Shown one piece after another: positions 17,479 to 24,903 of a stretch of 41,424 bases of DNA. The notes under the pieces were generated by a model. It was given only the letters and a program-made list of their open reading frames with translations. It searched no databases and had not been told where the DNA came from. The translations under genes and the position numbers were made by a program. Positions within the stretch are counted from its first letter, which is position 1. Each line of letters starts with the position of its first letter. The DNA is taken from NCBI GenBank assembly GCA_020725175.1, contig DYFM01000011.1:896-42319 (forward strand). Direction: 5' to 3'. The DNA comes from Candidatus Paceibacter sp. (GTDB taxonomy: Bacteria; Patescibacteriota; Patescibacteriia; Magasanikbacterales; UBA922).

Positions 17479-17509
17479 TACCGTATGTCATAAATTATTG
17501 CAAGGCGGT

Positions 17510-17541
17510 TTAAAACTTCAAACTTAAAACTTCAAACTTAA
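17510..17541. repeat. Tandem words ahead of the LigB/MEMO-like gene
   Basis: AAAACTTCAAACTT occurs twice in tandem directly before the start codon at 17544, another member of the iterated-word class. Confidence 0.6.
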
Positions 17542-17543
17542 TT

Positions 17544-18305
17544 ATGCCTCTGGTATTTGCCGCTATCGTACCACATTCACCACTTCTTATTCCAGCCATT
17601 GGTCGCGAAGATCTCGAAAAACTTTCCGCGACAAAAGAGGCGTTATTGCGATTGGAGCAAGACATCTACTTGGCACGTCCGCAGCTCATTATTACTCTTT
17701 CCCCACATGTAGGCTTTTTTGAGCAAGCTTTTACCGTAAACGCTTCGCCGAGTTTTGTTTCAGACTTTGAAGCCTTTGGGGATGTTACTACCAAAAAAAC
17801 ATGGCACGGTGCTCCGGAATTTGCCGCCAAAATTGTAACTGCCGGAAAACATTTAAAACTTCCAGTTCGACAAATCTGTGAAGAAAAGATAGATCATGCT
17901 ACGAGTATTCCTTTATATTATCTCACCGCTCACCTTGAAGGAAGAAAAGTGCTTCCGCTCGGGTTTAGTAATTTATCCCGCGAAGAACATGTACGATGTG
18001 GAGAACTCCTTCGCGACATTATTTCTCAACCGTTCAAACGAGTAGCGGTAATTGCTTCCGGCGACCTCTCACATGCCGCAACAGAAACACTATACGATAA
18101 ACAAATATTACATGCACTGACCAATAATAACCTATCCGATATACTTACCTTGAATGATGAAGAACTGCATACAGCCCAAGAGTGCAGTTACCGTACACTG
18201 CTCATTCTTTCCGGAATTATCAAAGATATCCAAGCCAACTGGGAAGTGTATTCCTACGAACGACCGTTTGATGTCGGACATGTGGTGGCAAATTATGTTC
18301 TCTAG
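17544..18305 (+). CDS. LigB/MEMO-like protein (class III extradiol dioxygenase fold)
   Basis: This 253-residue protein has the fold of the class III extradiol dioxygenase B subunit and MEMO1. It contains VPHSPLLIPAIG, LSPHVGFF, KIDHATSIPLYYL and VIASGDLSHA, which carry the His and Asp residues expected for the metal-binding pocket. Such genes are common in CPR and often annotated as AmmeMemoRadiSam protein B; a ring-cleaving role is unlikely without aromatic degradation genes. The true substrate is unknown. It ends six bases before priA, so the two are likely co-transcribed. Confidence 0.8.
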   Translation: MPLVFAAIVPHSPLLIPAIGREDLEKLSATKEALLRLEQDIYLARPQLIITLSPHVGFFEQAFTVNASPSFVSDFEAFGDVTTKKTWHGAPEFAAKIVTAGKHLKLPVRQICEEKIDHATSIPLYYLTAHLEGRKVLPLGFSNLSREEHVRCGELLRDIISQPFKRVAVIASGDLSHAATETLYDKQILHALTNNNLSDILTLNDEELHTAQECSYRTLLILSGIIKDIQANWEVYSYERPFDVGHVVANYVL

Positions 18306-18311
18306 CATTGT

Positions 18312-20183
18312 ATGATAGCACACATTATCCCACTCAAGCGCCTTCCAAGACAAATCGACATCCTAGACTATCTAGTACCGGATCAAGAAAAAGAGCGTAT
18401 TCAAGTAGGGCAACTGGTAGTCATCCCTTTCCGCAAGTCCACTCTCCACGGACTTGTTTTTTCTTTGTCTGACGAGTTTGAGAAACCACTGAAAAAAGAA
18501 TATAAAGAACTGTTATCCATTGTCCAATCAATACCATTTTTACACAAAACTCATCTTACTTACCTCTCTACAATTGCCAAGTGGTACGCCACCTCACTCG
18601 CAACGGTTGCCAGCATGGCACTTCCTCCTCTTCAAAAAAGAAAACTCCGTTCAGCCAATATACGACCTTTTTCCGCAAAAAGAATAGCGATTCCTCCCAG
18701 GACACCTCCCACCTATCTTCACTACCACAACGAAAGTGAGCATGCTACAAAATTAACCTCAACAATCAAGGGAACCACGCTCATCCTTGTTCCGGAAGTT
18801 CAGCATCTTTCGATCCTATTTAGACATCTCACCTCATATCAAGATGATCTTGTTGTATGGCATAGTGAACTTTCTCAAAAAGAACAGTTTGAGGCTTGGA
18901 TGAAGGTTCGTAACGGCGAAAAAAAGATAATCATAGGAACGCGGGGGGCGGTTTTTCTACCATTTCCAAAACTTGACCGAATCATTATTGATTTTGAACA
19001 AAAAGAAAATCATAAGCACTGGGATCAAAACCCTCGATTTCACGTCAAAGACATTGCTGAACTACTCGCAAAACTATATGGAGCACCGATAACGCATCTG
19101 TCCTATAGTCCTTCTGCCGAAGCATATTTCTTGATCCACAAAAACAAATATTCAGTACAGAGTGACCGACTGTGTCTTTTGCAAAAAAATGAACAAGTGC
19201 AGCTCGTAAACATGAAAGACGAACGGCGTGCTGGTAACTATAATATTTTTGCTGAGTCAGTCGAAACCGCACTTCGAGCATCCACCGGTAACGTCTTTAT
19301 CCACCTCAACCGGCGAGGGTATGCCACAGCCGTCATCTGCCAAGATTGCGCTCAGACACTTTCATGCCCCACTTGTACAACAGCTCTAGTGTATTCTGAA
19401 AAAACACGCTTCCTCTCTTGCCATTACTGTCATTATACTACTCCACTTCCAGCGACTTGTCCGACTTGCCTTTCCCCCCTCATACAGATGAAAGGCCTTG
19501 GTATCGAACAGGTAGATCACCAGATCAGAAAGATCTTTCCCCAAACAAACATTGACATTCTTCGAATAGATAAAGATACGAACGTGTCAAAAAAAGAACA
19601 CACTACTCGTGAAATTATTATCGGTACCGATACTGCATTTTCTTTTGTTGACTGGTCAAAGACTGATTGTGTAGTATTTCTTGATGTTGATAAAGATCTT
19701 GCTCACCCGGAATATCGCACCGAAGAACGGGTGTGGCAGCGACTCATGGATGTGATATACTTTATGAATACATCAACCAACTGTTTTATTCAAACCTACA
19801 ATCCCAGACACTTGGTGTACCGTTCACTCTCTGAGCCAGACCGTTTCTACCGAACAACTCTCAACCAGAGAAAAACATTCCTCTATCCTCCGTATTCTAG
19901 TATAGTTCGCCTCTTGTACGGCCATGGAGATCAACATCAGGTCAAGCAATCAGCCGAACGACTTCGAACAGTAATTCAAACCGAGTTGACAAGAAACAAA
20001 AAAAAGGCTATACTCAGCCAAGCTTTAGAAATGAATCCGCGTTACTATCGCCGGAAATACTGGTATACTCTCATCGTTCGTTTTCCGGTTGACCAGTGGC
20101 AAGATGACCTCGTATGGCTGAATACACTCGTCCCGACAGATTGGAAGGTTGATCCAAATCCGATTTCACTTCTTTCTCCGTAG
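18312..20183 (+). CDS. priA: PriA-like primosomal protein, helicase motifs degenerate
   Basis: This 623-residue protein has PriA layout: an N-terminal DNA-binding part (VGQLVVIPFRKSTLHGLVF), a helicase core and a zinc-binding module with eight cysteines (CQDC, CPTC, CHYC, CPTC). The usual Walker A loop GVTGSGKTE before LILVPEV is absent, and the DEEH box reads DFEQ. Motif III is SYSPS instead of SATPS. It probably recognises forked DNA and loads the primosome without unwinding, as proposed for the mycobacterial PriA that also lacks these motifs. The order priA-def-fmt is common in bacteria. It may be misannotated as an active helicase. Confidence 0.85.
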   Translation: MIAHIIPLKRLPRQIDILDYLVPDQEKERIQVGQLVVIPFRKSTLHGLVFSLSDEFEKPLKKEYKELLSIVQSIPFLHKTHLTYLSTIAKWYATSLATVASMALPPLQKRKLRSANIRPFSAKRIAIPPRTPPTYLHYHNESEHATKLTSTIKGTTLILVPEVQHLSILFRHLTSYQDDLVVWHSELSQKEQFEAWMKVRNGEKKIIIGTRGAVFLPFPKLDRIIIDFEQKENHKHWDQNPRFHVKDIAELLAKLYGAPITHLSYSPSAEAYFLIHKNKYSVQSDRLCLLQKNEQVQLVNMKDERRAGNYNIFAESVETALRASTGNVFIHLNRRGYATAVICQDCAQTLSCPTCTTALVYSEKTRFLSCHYCHYTTPLPATCPTCLSPLIQMKGLGIEQVDHQIRKIFPQTNIDILRIDKDTNVSKKEHTTREIIIGTDTAFSFVDWSKTDCVVFLDVDKDLAHPEYRTEERVWQRLMDVIYFMNTSTNCFIQTYNPRHLVYRSLSEPDRFYRTTLNQRKTFLYPPYSSIVRLLYGHGDQHQVKQSAERLRTVIQTELTRNKKKAILSQALEMNPRYYRRKYWYTLIVRFPVDQWQDDLVWLNTLVPTDWKVDPNPISLLSP

Positions 20184-20345
20184 GCTTTACGGATTACGGA
20201 TAATACGGAAGTACGGATGTATTGTTTTGAAATAATAAAATTCTTTCGTTTATAGTTAACATTACCCTACTATCACAGTTTCTTGTTACTTTATTTTGTT
20301 AACTATCTGTATCTCCGTATTATCCGTAATCCGTAATATTCTATA
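20184..20345. repeat. Iterated-word array with inverted partner between priA and def
   Basis: TTACGGATTACGGATAATACGGA at 20188-20210 is mirrored by its complement TCCGTATTATCCGTAATCCG around 20314-20335. The two can form a stem of about 20 bp enclosing about 100 bases of AT-rich sequence. No gene is seen. Confidence 0.75.
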
Positions 20346-20352
20346 CTAACGT

Positions 20353-20922
20353 ATGTTACAGATAATCACTATTCCTACCAAATCACTTCGAGAACGATCA
20401 AAAGAAATTGACCGGAATGTTTTGTTACTTTCAGAAACACAAGCATTTATCGATGACCTCATCAAAACCATGTACGCCGATGATGGTATTGGCATTGCGT
20501 CCCCGCAAGTTGGTAATAATATACGTCTGGTGGTGATCGGCAAACAAGCCTTCCCAAAAAAACTAAAAGTACATACTGGTACGATTGATCGCACAAAGGA
20601 TCTTGTTCTGGTAAATCCAACCTGGAATCGGACCAGTAAAAAAGAAGAGTGGGATGAAGAAGGATGTCTGTCCGTTCCAAAAATATTTGGAAAAGTAAAA
20701 CGCTGGCGAGATATTACAGTTGAAGCTCTCGATAGAAGCGGACAAAGCATTGCTTTTGATGCCACACAATTTTTTGCACGCGTCATTCAACATGAATACG
20801 ATCATATCGAAGGAATTCTCTTTATTGACAAAGCAAAGGATCTTCATACCGTAGACGATCTATTAGCAGAAGAACGATTACGATTGGTAGAGGCGGAGCT
20901 GAAACATACGTTGCAACTATGA
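20353..20922 (+). CDS. def: Peptide deformylase
   Basis: This metalloenzyme removes the formyl group from nascent N-terminal methionine. It is 189 residues, normal length. Motif 1 is GIGIASPQ (45-52), with Ser in place of the usual second Ala. Motif 2 is EGCLS (103-107) with metal ligand Cys105, and motif 3 is HEYDH (147-151) with two metal ligands and the catalytic Glu. A short insertion (about residues 66-82) is typical of some type III forms. It pairs with fmt eight bases downstream, so the two enzymes of the formyl cycle are made together. Confidence 0.96.
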   Translation: MLQIITIPTKSLRERSKEIDRNVLLLSETQAFIDDLIKTMYADDGIGIASPQVGNNIRLVVIGKQAFPKKLKVHTGTIDRTKDLVLVNPTWNRTSKKEEWDEEGCLSVPKIFGKVKRWRDITVEALDRSGQSIAFDATQFFARVIQHEYDHIEGILFIDKAKDLHTVDDLLAEERLRLVEAELKHTLQL

Positions 20923-20930
20923 TATGACAT

Positions 20931-21848
20931 ATGAGATACTCCACCATCTTCTTCGGCACCCACGAATTCGCCGCCACAATCCTCCAAGCACTTATCGACG
21001 ATCCGAAAATTATCGTTGATCTTGTAGTAACCCAACCAGACAAACCGGTCGGTAGAAAACAGGAACTACAAAAACCACCGATAAAAATTCTGGCCGAAAA
21101 ACACAACCTGACGGTGATTCAACCAGAATCTTTGAAAAATTTCCAAACAGCAAATCACATTTTTCACATTGGTGTAACTGCTCAGTACGGAAAAATAATT
21201 CCGCAATCAGTTCTTGATCTTCCTAAACATGGCATTCTCAACGTTCACACTTCTCTTTTACCCAAATATCGGGGTGCTTCCCCTATTCAATCCGCTCTCA
21301 TCAATGGCGAAACAGAAACCGGCGTAACAATTATGAAAATGGAGGCCGGACTTGATACTGGCCCCATCTTAATTCAGCAAAAGATTTCAATAGATCCGGA
21401 CGATACGTACCTCAATCTTGATCACAAGCTCGCTCCTATCGGGGCAAAAGCGCTGCTTGAAGCTCTCCCGGCGTATATAGAAGGCACTCTTCAGCCTCAA
21501 GCGCAAGACGAAACAAAAGCAACCCATTGCAAGCAACTCTCCCGCGATGACGGACAGATTGATTGGCAAAAAACCACAGCCGAACTGTACAATCTCTACC
21601 GCGGACTTACCCCGTGGCCTGGTATTTGGACCACATGGAATGAAAAACGGCTAAAACTACTCACTATCCGTCCATCCACAAAACAGATTCCTCCCGGAAA
21701 AGTGATGGCAGAAAACAAACACCTCTTCATTGGTACTGCCGATAGCAGTATTGAAGTACTGCAACTTCAGCTCGAAGGAAAATCTGCCATGGATCCGGCT
21801 ACATTTTTGAGTGGGTATCAACAATTCTCGAAATTAACACTAAAATAG
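20931..21848 (+). CDS. fmt: Methionyl-tRNA formyltransferase
   Basis: This enzyme transfers a formyl group from 10-formyl-tetrahydrofolate to Met-tRNA(fMet). It is 305 residues, normal length. The catalytic triad is visible as Asn104, His106 (LNVHTSLLPKYRGASP) and Asp142 (EAGLDTGPIL). The C-terminal domain begins with PWPGIWTTW, the usual tRNA-binding part. It follows def closely. There are no oddities except an iterated-word array directly behind the stop. Confidence 0.96.
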   Translation: MRYSTIFFGTHEFAATILQALIDDPKIIVDLVVTQPDKPVGRKQELQKPPIKILAEKHNLTVIQPESLKNFQTANHIFHIGVTAQYGKIIPQSVLDLPKHGILNVHTSLLPKYRGASPIQSALINGETETGVTIMKMEAGLDTGPILIQQKISIDPDDTYLNLDHKLAPIGAKALLEALPAYIEGTLQPQAQDETKATHCKQLSRDDGQIDWQKTTAELYNLYRGLTPWPGIWTTWNEKRLKLLTIRPSTKQIPPGKVMAENKHLFIGTADSSIEVLQLQLEGKSAMDPATFLSGYQQFSKLTLK

Positions 21849-21930
21849 ACCGCGAATAAAACGGATGCAACGGATCAAAACGAATCCGTTGTCATTCGTT
21901 TAATCTGTCCAATCCGCAGTCTATTAATGT
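21847..21930. repeat. Iterated words with inverted partner after fmt
   Basis: TAGACCGCGAATAAAACGGAT (21847-21867) and the complement-like ATCTGTCCAATCCGCAGTCTA (about 21903-21925) bracket ATGCAACGGATCAAAACGAATCCGTTG-type words. A half copy of the same array sits at about 29125-29160. Confidence 0.75.
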
Positions 21931-21934
21931 TTGT

Positions 21935-23326
21935 ATGCAAAAAAAAATGTTTTACCTTACTGCTTCATATCTCACGATTCGTCTTTTTTCCTTCCTCACC
22001 TATTACCATCCAACACTAAACGCCATTATAGCAGTAGTACTCATTCTCGCCTTCGCCTACACTGCCTTTAAAAAACCATCACTTGCCTGGATCATTCTGG
22101 TGGGAGAACTCCTCCTCGACGGCGCCGGACATTTTTTTGAACTCCACGGACTCATTCTGCGCACATGGTTTCTCGGAATCTTTGCCGTCTCTTGGCTGTG
22201 GCAAGTAGCACAGCAAAGAAAACTTCTCTTTCCCTATCCAACACATCTTCGGCTTGGTTTTGCTTTCCTCTGCCTAACCCTTGTCTTCGCTGTCATAAAC
22301 GGATTTGTCAATCATCACACTCCCATCCACATCCTTCAAGACGCCATGCTGTACGGTTTCATCTTTCTCCTTTTTCCCGCCACTCAATACCAGGCTGAAC
22401 TAAGAAAATATTTCCCTCTCTATATCAAAACATTTATCATTGGTTCCGCGATATTTTCACTCGTCAGTTTTCTCATCTACGCCAGTGGCATTGGTGAACT
22501 CCCCGATTGGTACTACCATTGGATCCGCAATGTTGCGGGTGGTAAAATTACCGATCTTGGCAACAATTTTTATCGAATTGTTTTTTCTGAACACCTACTT
22601 CTTGTTCCCCTCACCCTTATTCTCACGGCACTTCTTATCAAGAACCCAAAAAACAAGCAGTACTGGATCTTCCTTCTCCTCTCTACATGTATCCTTGCTC
22701 TCAATTTTACGCGCATTTATTTTGTAGCACTAGCGTTTGGATTACTTATGCTTGCTATCAAACAACCGCTAAAGCGTTGGCTGCTGGTTTCTGCCGCTGT
22801 GCCAGTTTCTATTTTTCTGTTTTTCTCTCTTTTTCATGTTGTTGCTAGCCACGGACAATCATTCGGACTACAGCTCCTCGGTTTTAAAGTCGGTGGAATA
22901 ACGACCCCAACCAGCGACCCAAGTGGAGCGATACGACTTGCCATTCTTCCAAGCGCATTAGAAAAAATAAAGGACCATCCGTTTTTTGGGAATGGTCTTG
23001 GAACAACCGTCACCTATACTGATCCGGTCAGCAAAGATTCTGTTACGAGAACACAATTTGACTTTGGCTATCACGAAATGATTGCCGAACTCGGCATCAT
23101 CGGCACACTCATTTTTCTTTTCTTTTTGCTTTCCATTCTTTATACACTCGTAAGACAAACGTACCTGACAAAAGAGACACCAAACGACCTACTTCCACTG
23201 CAACAAGGATTACTTGCTGGTGGAATTTCATTGTTCATTGTGAATATTACTACCCCCGCACTGTTTCAGGGTTTTGGTGTACTGTTTTTTGTAGGAGTGT
23301 TGGTAATAGTTGCCGAAAGGAAATAG
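21935..23326 (+). CDS. O-antigen ligase/polymerase-like membrane protein
   Basis: This is a 463-residue polytopic protein with ten or more membrane helices. The Wzy_C-type region carries the typical pattern: NFTRIYFVALAFGLL, RLAILPSALEKIKDHPFFGNGLGT and a large outside loop before FDFGYHEMIAELGIIGT, which has the usual histidine. Such proteins join or polymerise surface polysaccharide. No other glycan genes are nearby, so the substrate cannot be told. It ends the plus-strand cluster and is followed by hairpin repeats and a terminator. Confidence 0.82.
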   Translation: MQKKMFYLTASYLTIRLFSFLTYYHPTLNAIIAVVLILAFAYTAFKKPSLAWIILVGELLLDGAGHFFELHGLILRTWFLGIFAVSWLWQVAQQRKLLFPYPTHLRLGFAFLCLTLVFAVINGFVNHHTPIHILQDAMLYGFIFLLFPATQYQAELRKYFPLYIKTFIIGSAIFSLVSFLIYASGIGELPDWYYHWIRNVAGGKITDLGNNFYRIVFSEHLLLVPLTLILTALLIKNPKNKQYWIFLLLSTCILALNFTRIYFVALAFGLLMLAIKQPLKRWLLVSAAVPVSIFLFFSLFHVVASHGQSFGLQLLGFKVGGITTPTSDPSGAIRLAILPSALEKIKDHPFFGNGLGTTVTYTDPVSKDSVTRTQFDFGYHEMIAELGIIGTLIFLFFLLSILYTLVRQTYLTKETPNDLLPLQQGLLAGGISLFIVNITTPALFQGFGVLFFVGVLVIVAERK

Positions 23327-23338
23327 ATGCACAAAACT

Positions 23339-23410
23339 CAATCTCCTCCTTTCCTTCATAAGGAAAGACAGCGTCACGGATGTGGGGGCAGGGGGGATAG
23401 GTTGTCGGAG
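23339..23410 (+). repeat. DUF559-associated hairpin repeat, copy 1
   Basis: CAATCTCCTCCTTTCCTTCA and the following bases to 23390 are repeated at 24009-24060 with one mismatch over 52 bases. The centre folds as TTTCCTT / AAGGAAA around CAT. Confidence 0.85.
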
Positions 23411-23451
23411 GGTAAGAAGTACAAACCACCACAACAGAGAAATGCAAAAAT

Positions 23452-23490
23452 AAATAAAACACGCAGAATATGCGTGTTTTATTTGTTCTG
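23452..23490 (+). terminator. Intrinsic terminator after the O-antigen ligase-like gene
   Basis: Perfect 14-bp arms (23452-23465 and 23471-23484) with a GAATA loop are followed by a T-rich stretch. Confidence 0.8.
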
Positions 23491-23530
23491 TGTACACCCG
23501 ACGGAGAAGACTACCAAAGAAGAGACTGCG

Positions 23531-23582
23531 ATTCAACCTATCCTCCCAACCTCCTTTCCTTATGAAGGAAAGGAGGAGATTG
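23531..23582 (-). repeat. DUF559-associated hairpin repeat, copy 2 (inverted)
   Basis: The reverse complement of 23554-23582 is identical to the first 29 bases of copy 1. It forms a perfect 12-bp hairpin with an ATG loop. With copy 3 it makes an inverted pair bracketing the DUF559 gene. Confidence 0.85.
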
Positions 23583-23603
23583 ATGTTTTAAATAATGCAC
23601 AGT

Positions 23604-23969
23604 TTAGCCCATAAGCCCCTCTTTTATCTTCAGTAATACTATATCAATATTTCTAAATACCTCCTCATTTCTAAATCGTATTACTTGATATCCCATTTCT
23701 CTCAAAACACTCTCCCTCATTTCATCGTATTCTTTTTGCGTATCATGGATACCCCCATCCAGTTCAATAATTAACATTTTTTCATGACAATAAAAATCGG
23801 CAATGAAATGCTGAACTTTTGTATCATACGTAAATATGATCGGGTGTTGTCGTAAAAATTTTTTTCCGTTCAACTGACGCTTTCGTAAATACGTCCACAA
23901 CATCCGCTCGGCCGGTGTTTGATTATGACGCAACTTGTTGGCTCGTTCTCGAATGATAAAACGATTCAT
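23604..23969 (-). CDS. DUF559 (Vsr-like) endonuclease-domain protein
   Basis: This 121-residue protein belongs to the DUF559 family, a compact PD-(D/E)XK-type nuclease fold related to very-short-patch repair enzymes. Typical features are the basic start RANKLRHNQTPAERMLWTYLR, FLRQHPI, then FIADFYCHEKMLIIELDGGIH with the Asp and Glu expected in the active site, and VIRFRNEEV. No function is established for the family. The gene is bracketed by inverted hairpin repeats, a layout suggesting a small mobile or self-spreading unit. Confidence 0.85.
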   Translation of the reverse strand: MNRFIIRERANKLRHNQTPAERMLWTYLRKRQLNGKKFLRQHPIIFTYDTKVQHFIADFYCHEKMLIIELDGGIHDTQKEYDEMRESVLREMGYQVIRFRNEEVFRNIDIVLLKIKEGLMG

Positions 23970-24008
23970 ATCCTCCTACTTAATGACTGATGAAACTCAC
24001 CCTCCCAC

Positions 24009-24080
24009 CAATCACCTCCTTTCCTTCATAAGGAAAGACAGCGTCACGGATGTGGGGGCAAGAGGGAAAGGTTATCCGAA
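24009..24080 (+). repeat. DUF559-associated hairpin repeat, copy 3
   Basis: Bases 24015-24060 are identical to 23345-23390 (46 bp). The copy ends only a few bases before the thioredoxin stop, so the unit sits tightly between genes. Confidence 0.85.
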
Positions 24081-24086
24081 TACAAA

Positions 24087-24410
24087 TCAAACGTGCTTCT
24101 CAATAAATTCCTTCAATCGTTCACGACTCACCCCACCAACAAGTTGATCTGCCACCTGACCATTTTTGAATACCAAAAATGTAGGGATACTCATGATTTG
24201 ATACTTCCCGGGAGTTTCCGGGTTTTCATCTACATTCATTTTGGCAATTTTCACCTTTGAAGCATCAAATTCACTGGCCATTTCTTCTACTAGCGGCCCC
24301 ATCATTTGACACGGTCCACACCACGGCGCCCAAAAGTCAACGAAAACTGGTGTAGATGAGTTAATGACTTCTTCTTGAAAATTTGCGTCGGTTGTTTGAA
24401 TTACTGGCAT
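24087..24410 (-). CDS. trxA: Thioredoxin
   Basis: This is a 107-residue cytoplasmic disulfide reductase. The active site WCGPC has Cys31 and Cys34. The buried Asp (FVDFWAPW) and the cis-proline loop SIPTF are present. I chose the ATG giving MPVIQTTDANF, which matches thioredoxin length; the longer frame upstream is repeat sequence. No thioredoxin reductase gene is seen nearby. Confidence 0.95.
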   Translation of the reverse strand: MPVIQTTDANFQEEVINSSTPVFVDFWAPWCGPCQMMGPLVEEMASEFDASKVKIAKMNVDENPETPGKYQIMSIPTFLVFKNGQVADQLVGGVSRERLKEFIEKHV

Positions 24411-24414
24411 ATGT

Positions 24415-24456
24415 TTTCTAGCACGTAACACGTATCACGTATCACGTAACAAATTA
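24415..24456. repeat. Iterated words between trxA and the four-helix protein gene
   Basis: ACACGTATCACGTATCACGTAAC (24428-24450) is a tandem of the word CACGTA. The complementary word TACGTGATACGTG recurs on the far side of the next gene (24868-24885), so the gene is bracketed by inverted copies. Confidence 0.65.
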
Positions 24457-24468
24457 AAAATGATTAAG

Positions 24469-24843
24469 TTAGTCGATATAGCCACATTCTGTTCTCAATC
24501 CTTCTATAGTTGTCCATTCCATTTTAGCAATTTCTTCTTTTAAATGAAATAACTTCATGTATTCTTGAACAGTAATATACTGAAACCTGGTAGCCACGTA
24601 AAACACATAGATTGATTCTTTTAAAGAACCATACGATGTTTCATAGAAATTCAACATCACCTTCTTTTTGGTACGCGCGTACCCTTCTACATAATTCAGC
24701 ATAACCGAAAGCAGGGCTCTTCTTCCTTGTGACGTCATGCCGTATCTCTCATCCGAAGGAAATTTTTTTGAAATTTCATACCCCAGTAACACATACTCAT
24801 TTATCAACTCTTTTAACCTTTTATGAAATACCTCCTTGCTCAT
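24469..24843 (-). CDS. Four-helix-bundle protein (23S rRNA intervening-sequence protein family)
   Basis: This is a 124-residue all-helical protein with the family pattern YEISKKFPSDERYGMTSQG and RRALLSVMLNYVEGYAR, matching TIGR02436 and S23-type proteins. Relatives are found in 23S rRNA intervening sequences and, as Avd, in diversity-generating retroelements, where they bind nucleic acid. No reverse transcriptase or variable repeat is present here. It is bracketed by inverted iterated words and lies between infB and trxA. Confidence 0.85.
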   Translation of the reverse strand: MSKEVFHKRLKELINEYVLLGYEISKKFPSDERYGMTSQGRRALLSVMLNYVEGYARTKKKVMLNFYETSYGSLKESIYVFYVATRFQYITVQEYMKLFHLKEEIAKMEWTTIEGLRTECGYID

Positions 24844-24857
24844 AAATTGCAGATTAT

Positions 24858-24903
24858 CTTACAAATTGATACGTGATACGTGCTATGTGATATGTGATAT
24901 GTG
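24858..24903. repeat. Iterated words between infB and the four-helix protein gene
   Basis: GATACGTGATACGTGCTATGTGATATGTGATATGTGC-like words are repeated in tandem up to the infB stop codon. They are partly complementary to the words at 24428-24450. Confidence 0.65.

Noticed and set aside
17544-18305. A true aromatic-ring extradiol dioxygenase
   Set aside because: The fold matches, but there are no aromatic degradation genes and MEMO-type relatives are non-catalytic or of unknown role, so only the fold is claimed.
24469-24843. Diversity-generating retroelement, because the four-helix protein resembles Avd
   Set aside because: No reverse transcriptase, template repeat or variable repeat was found nearby.
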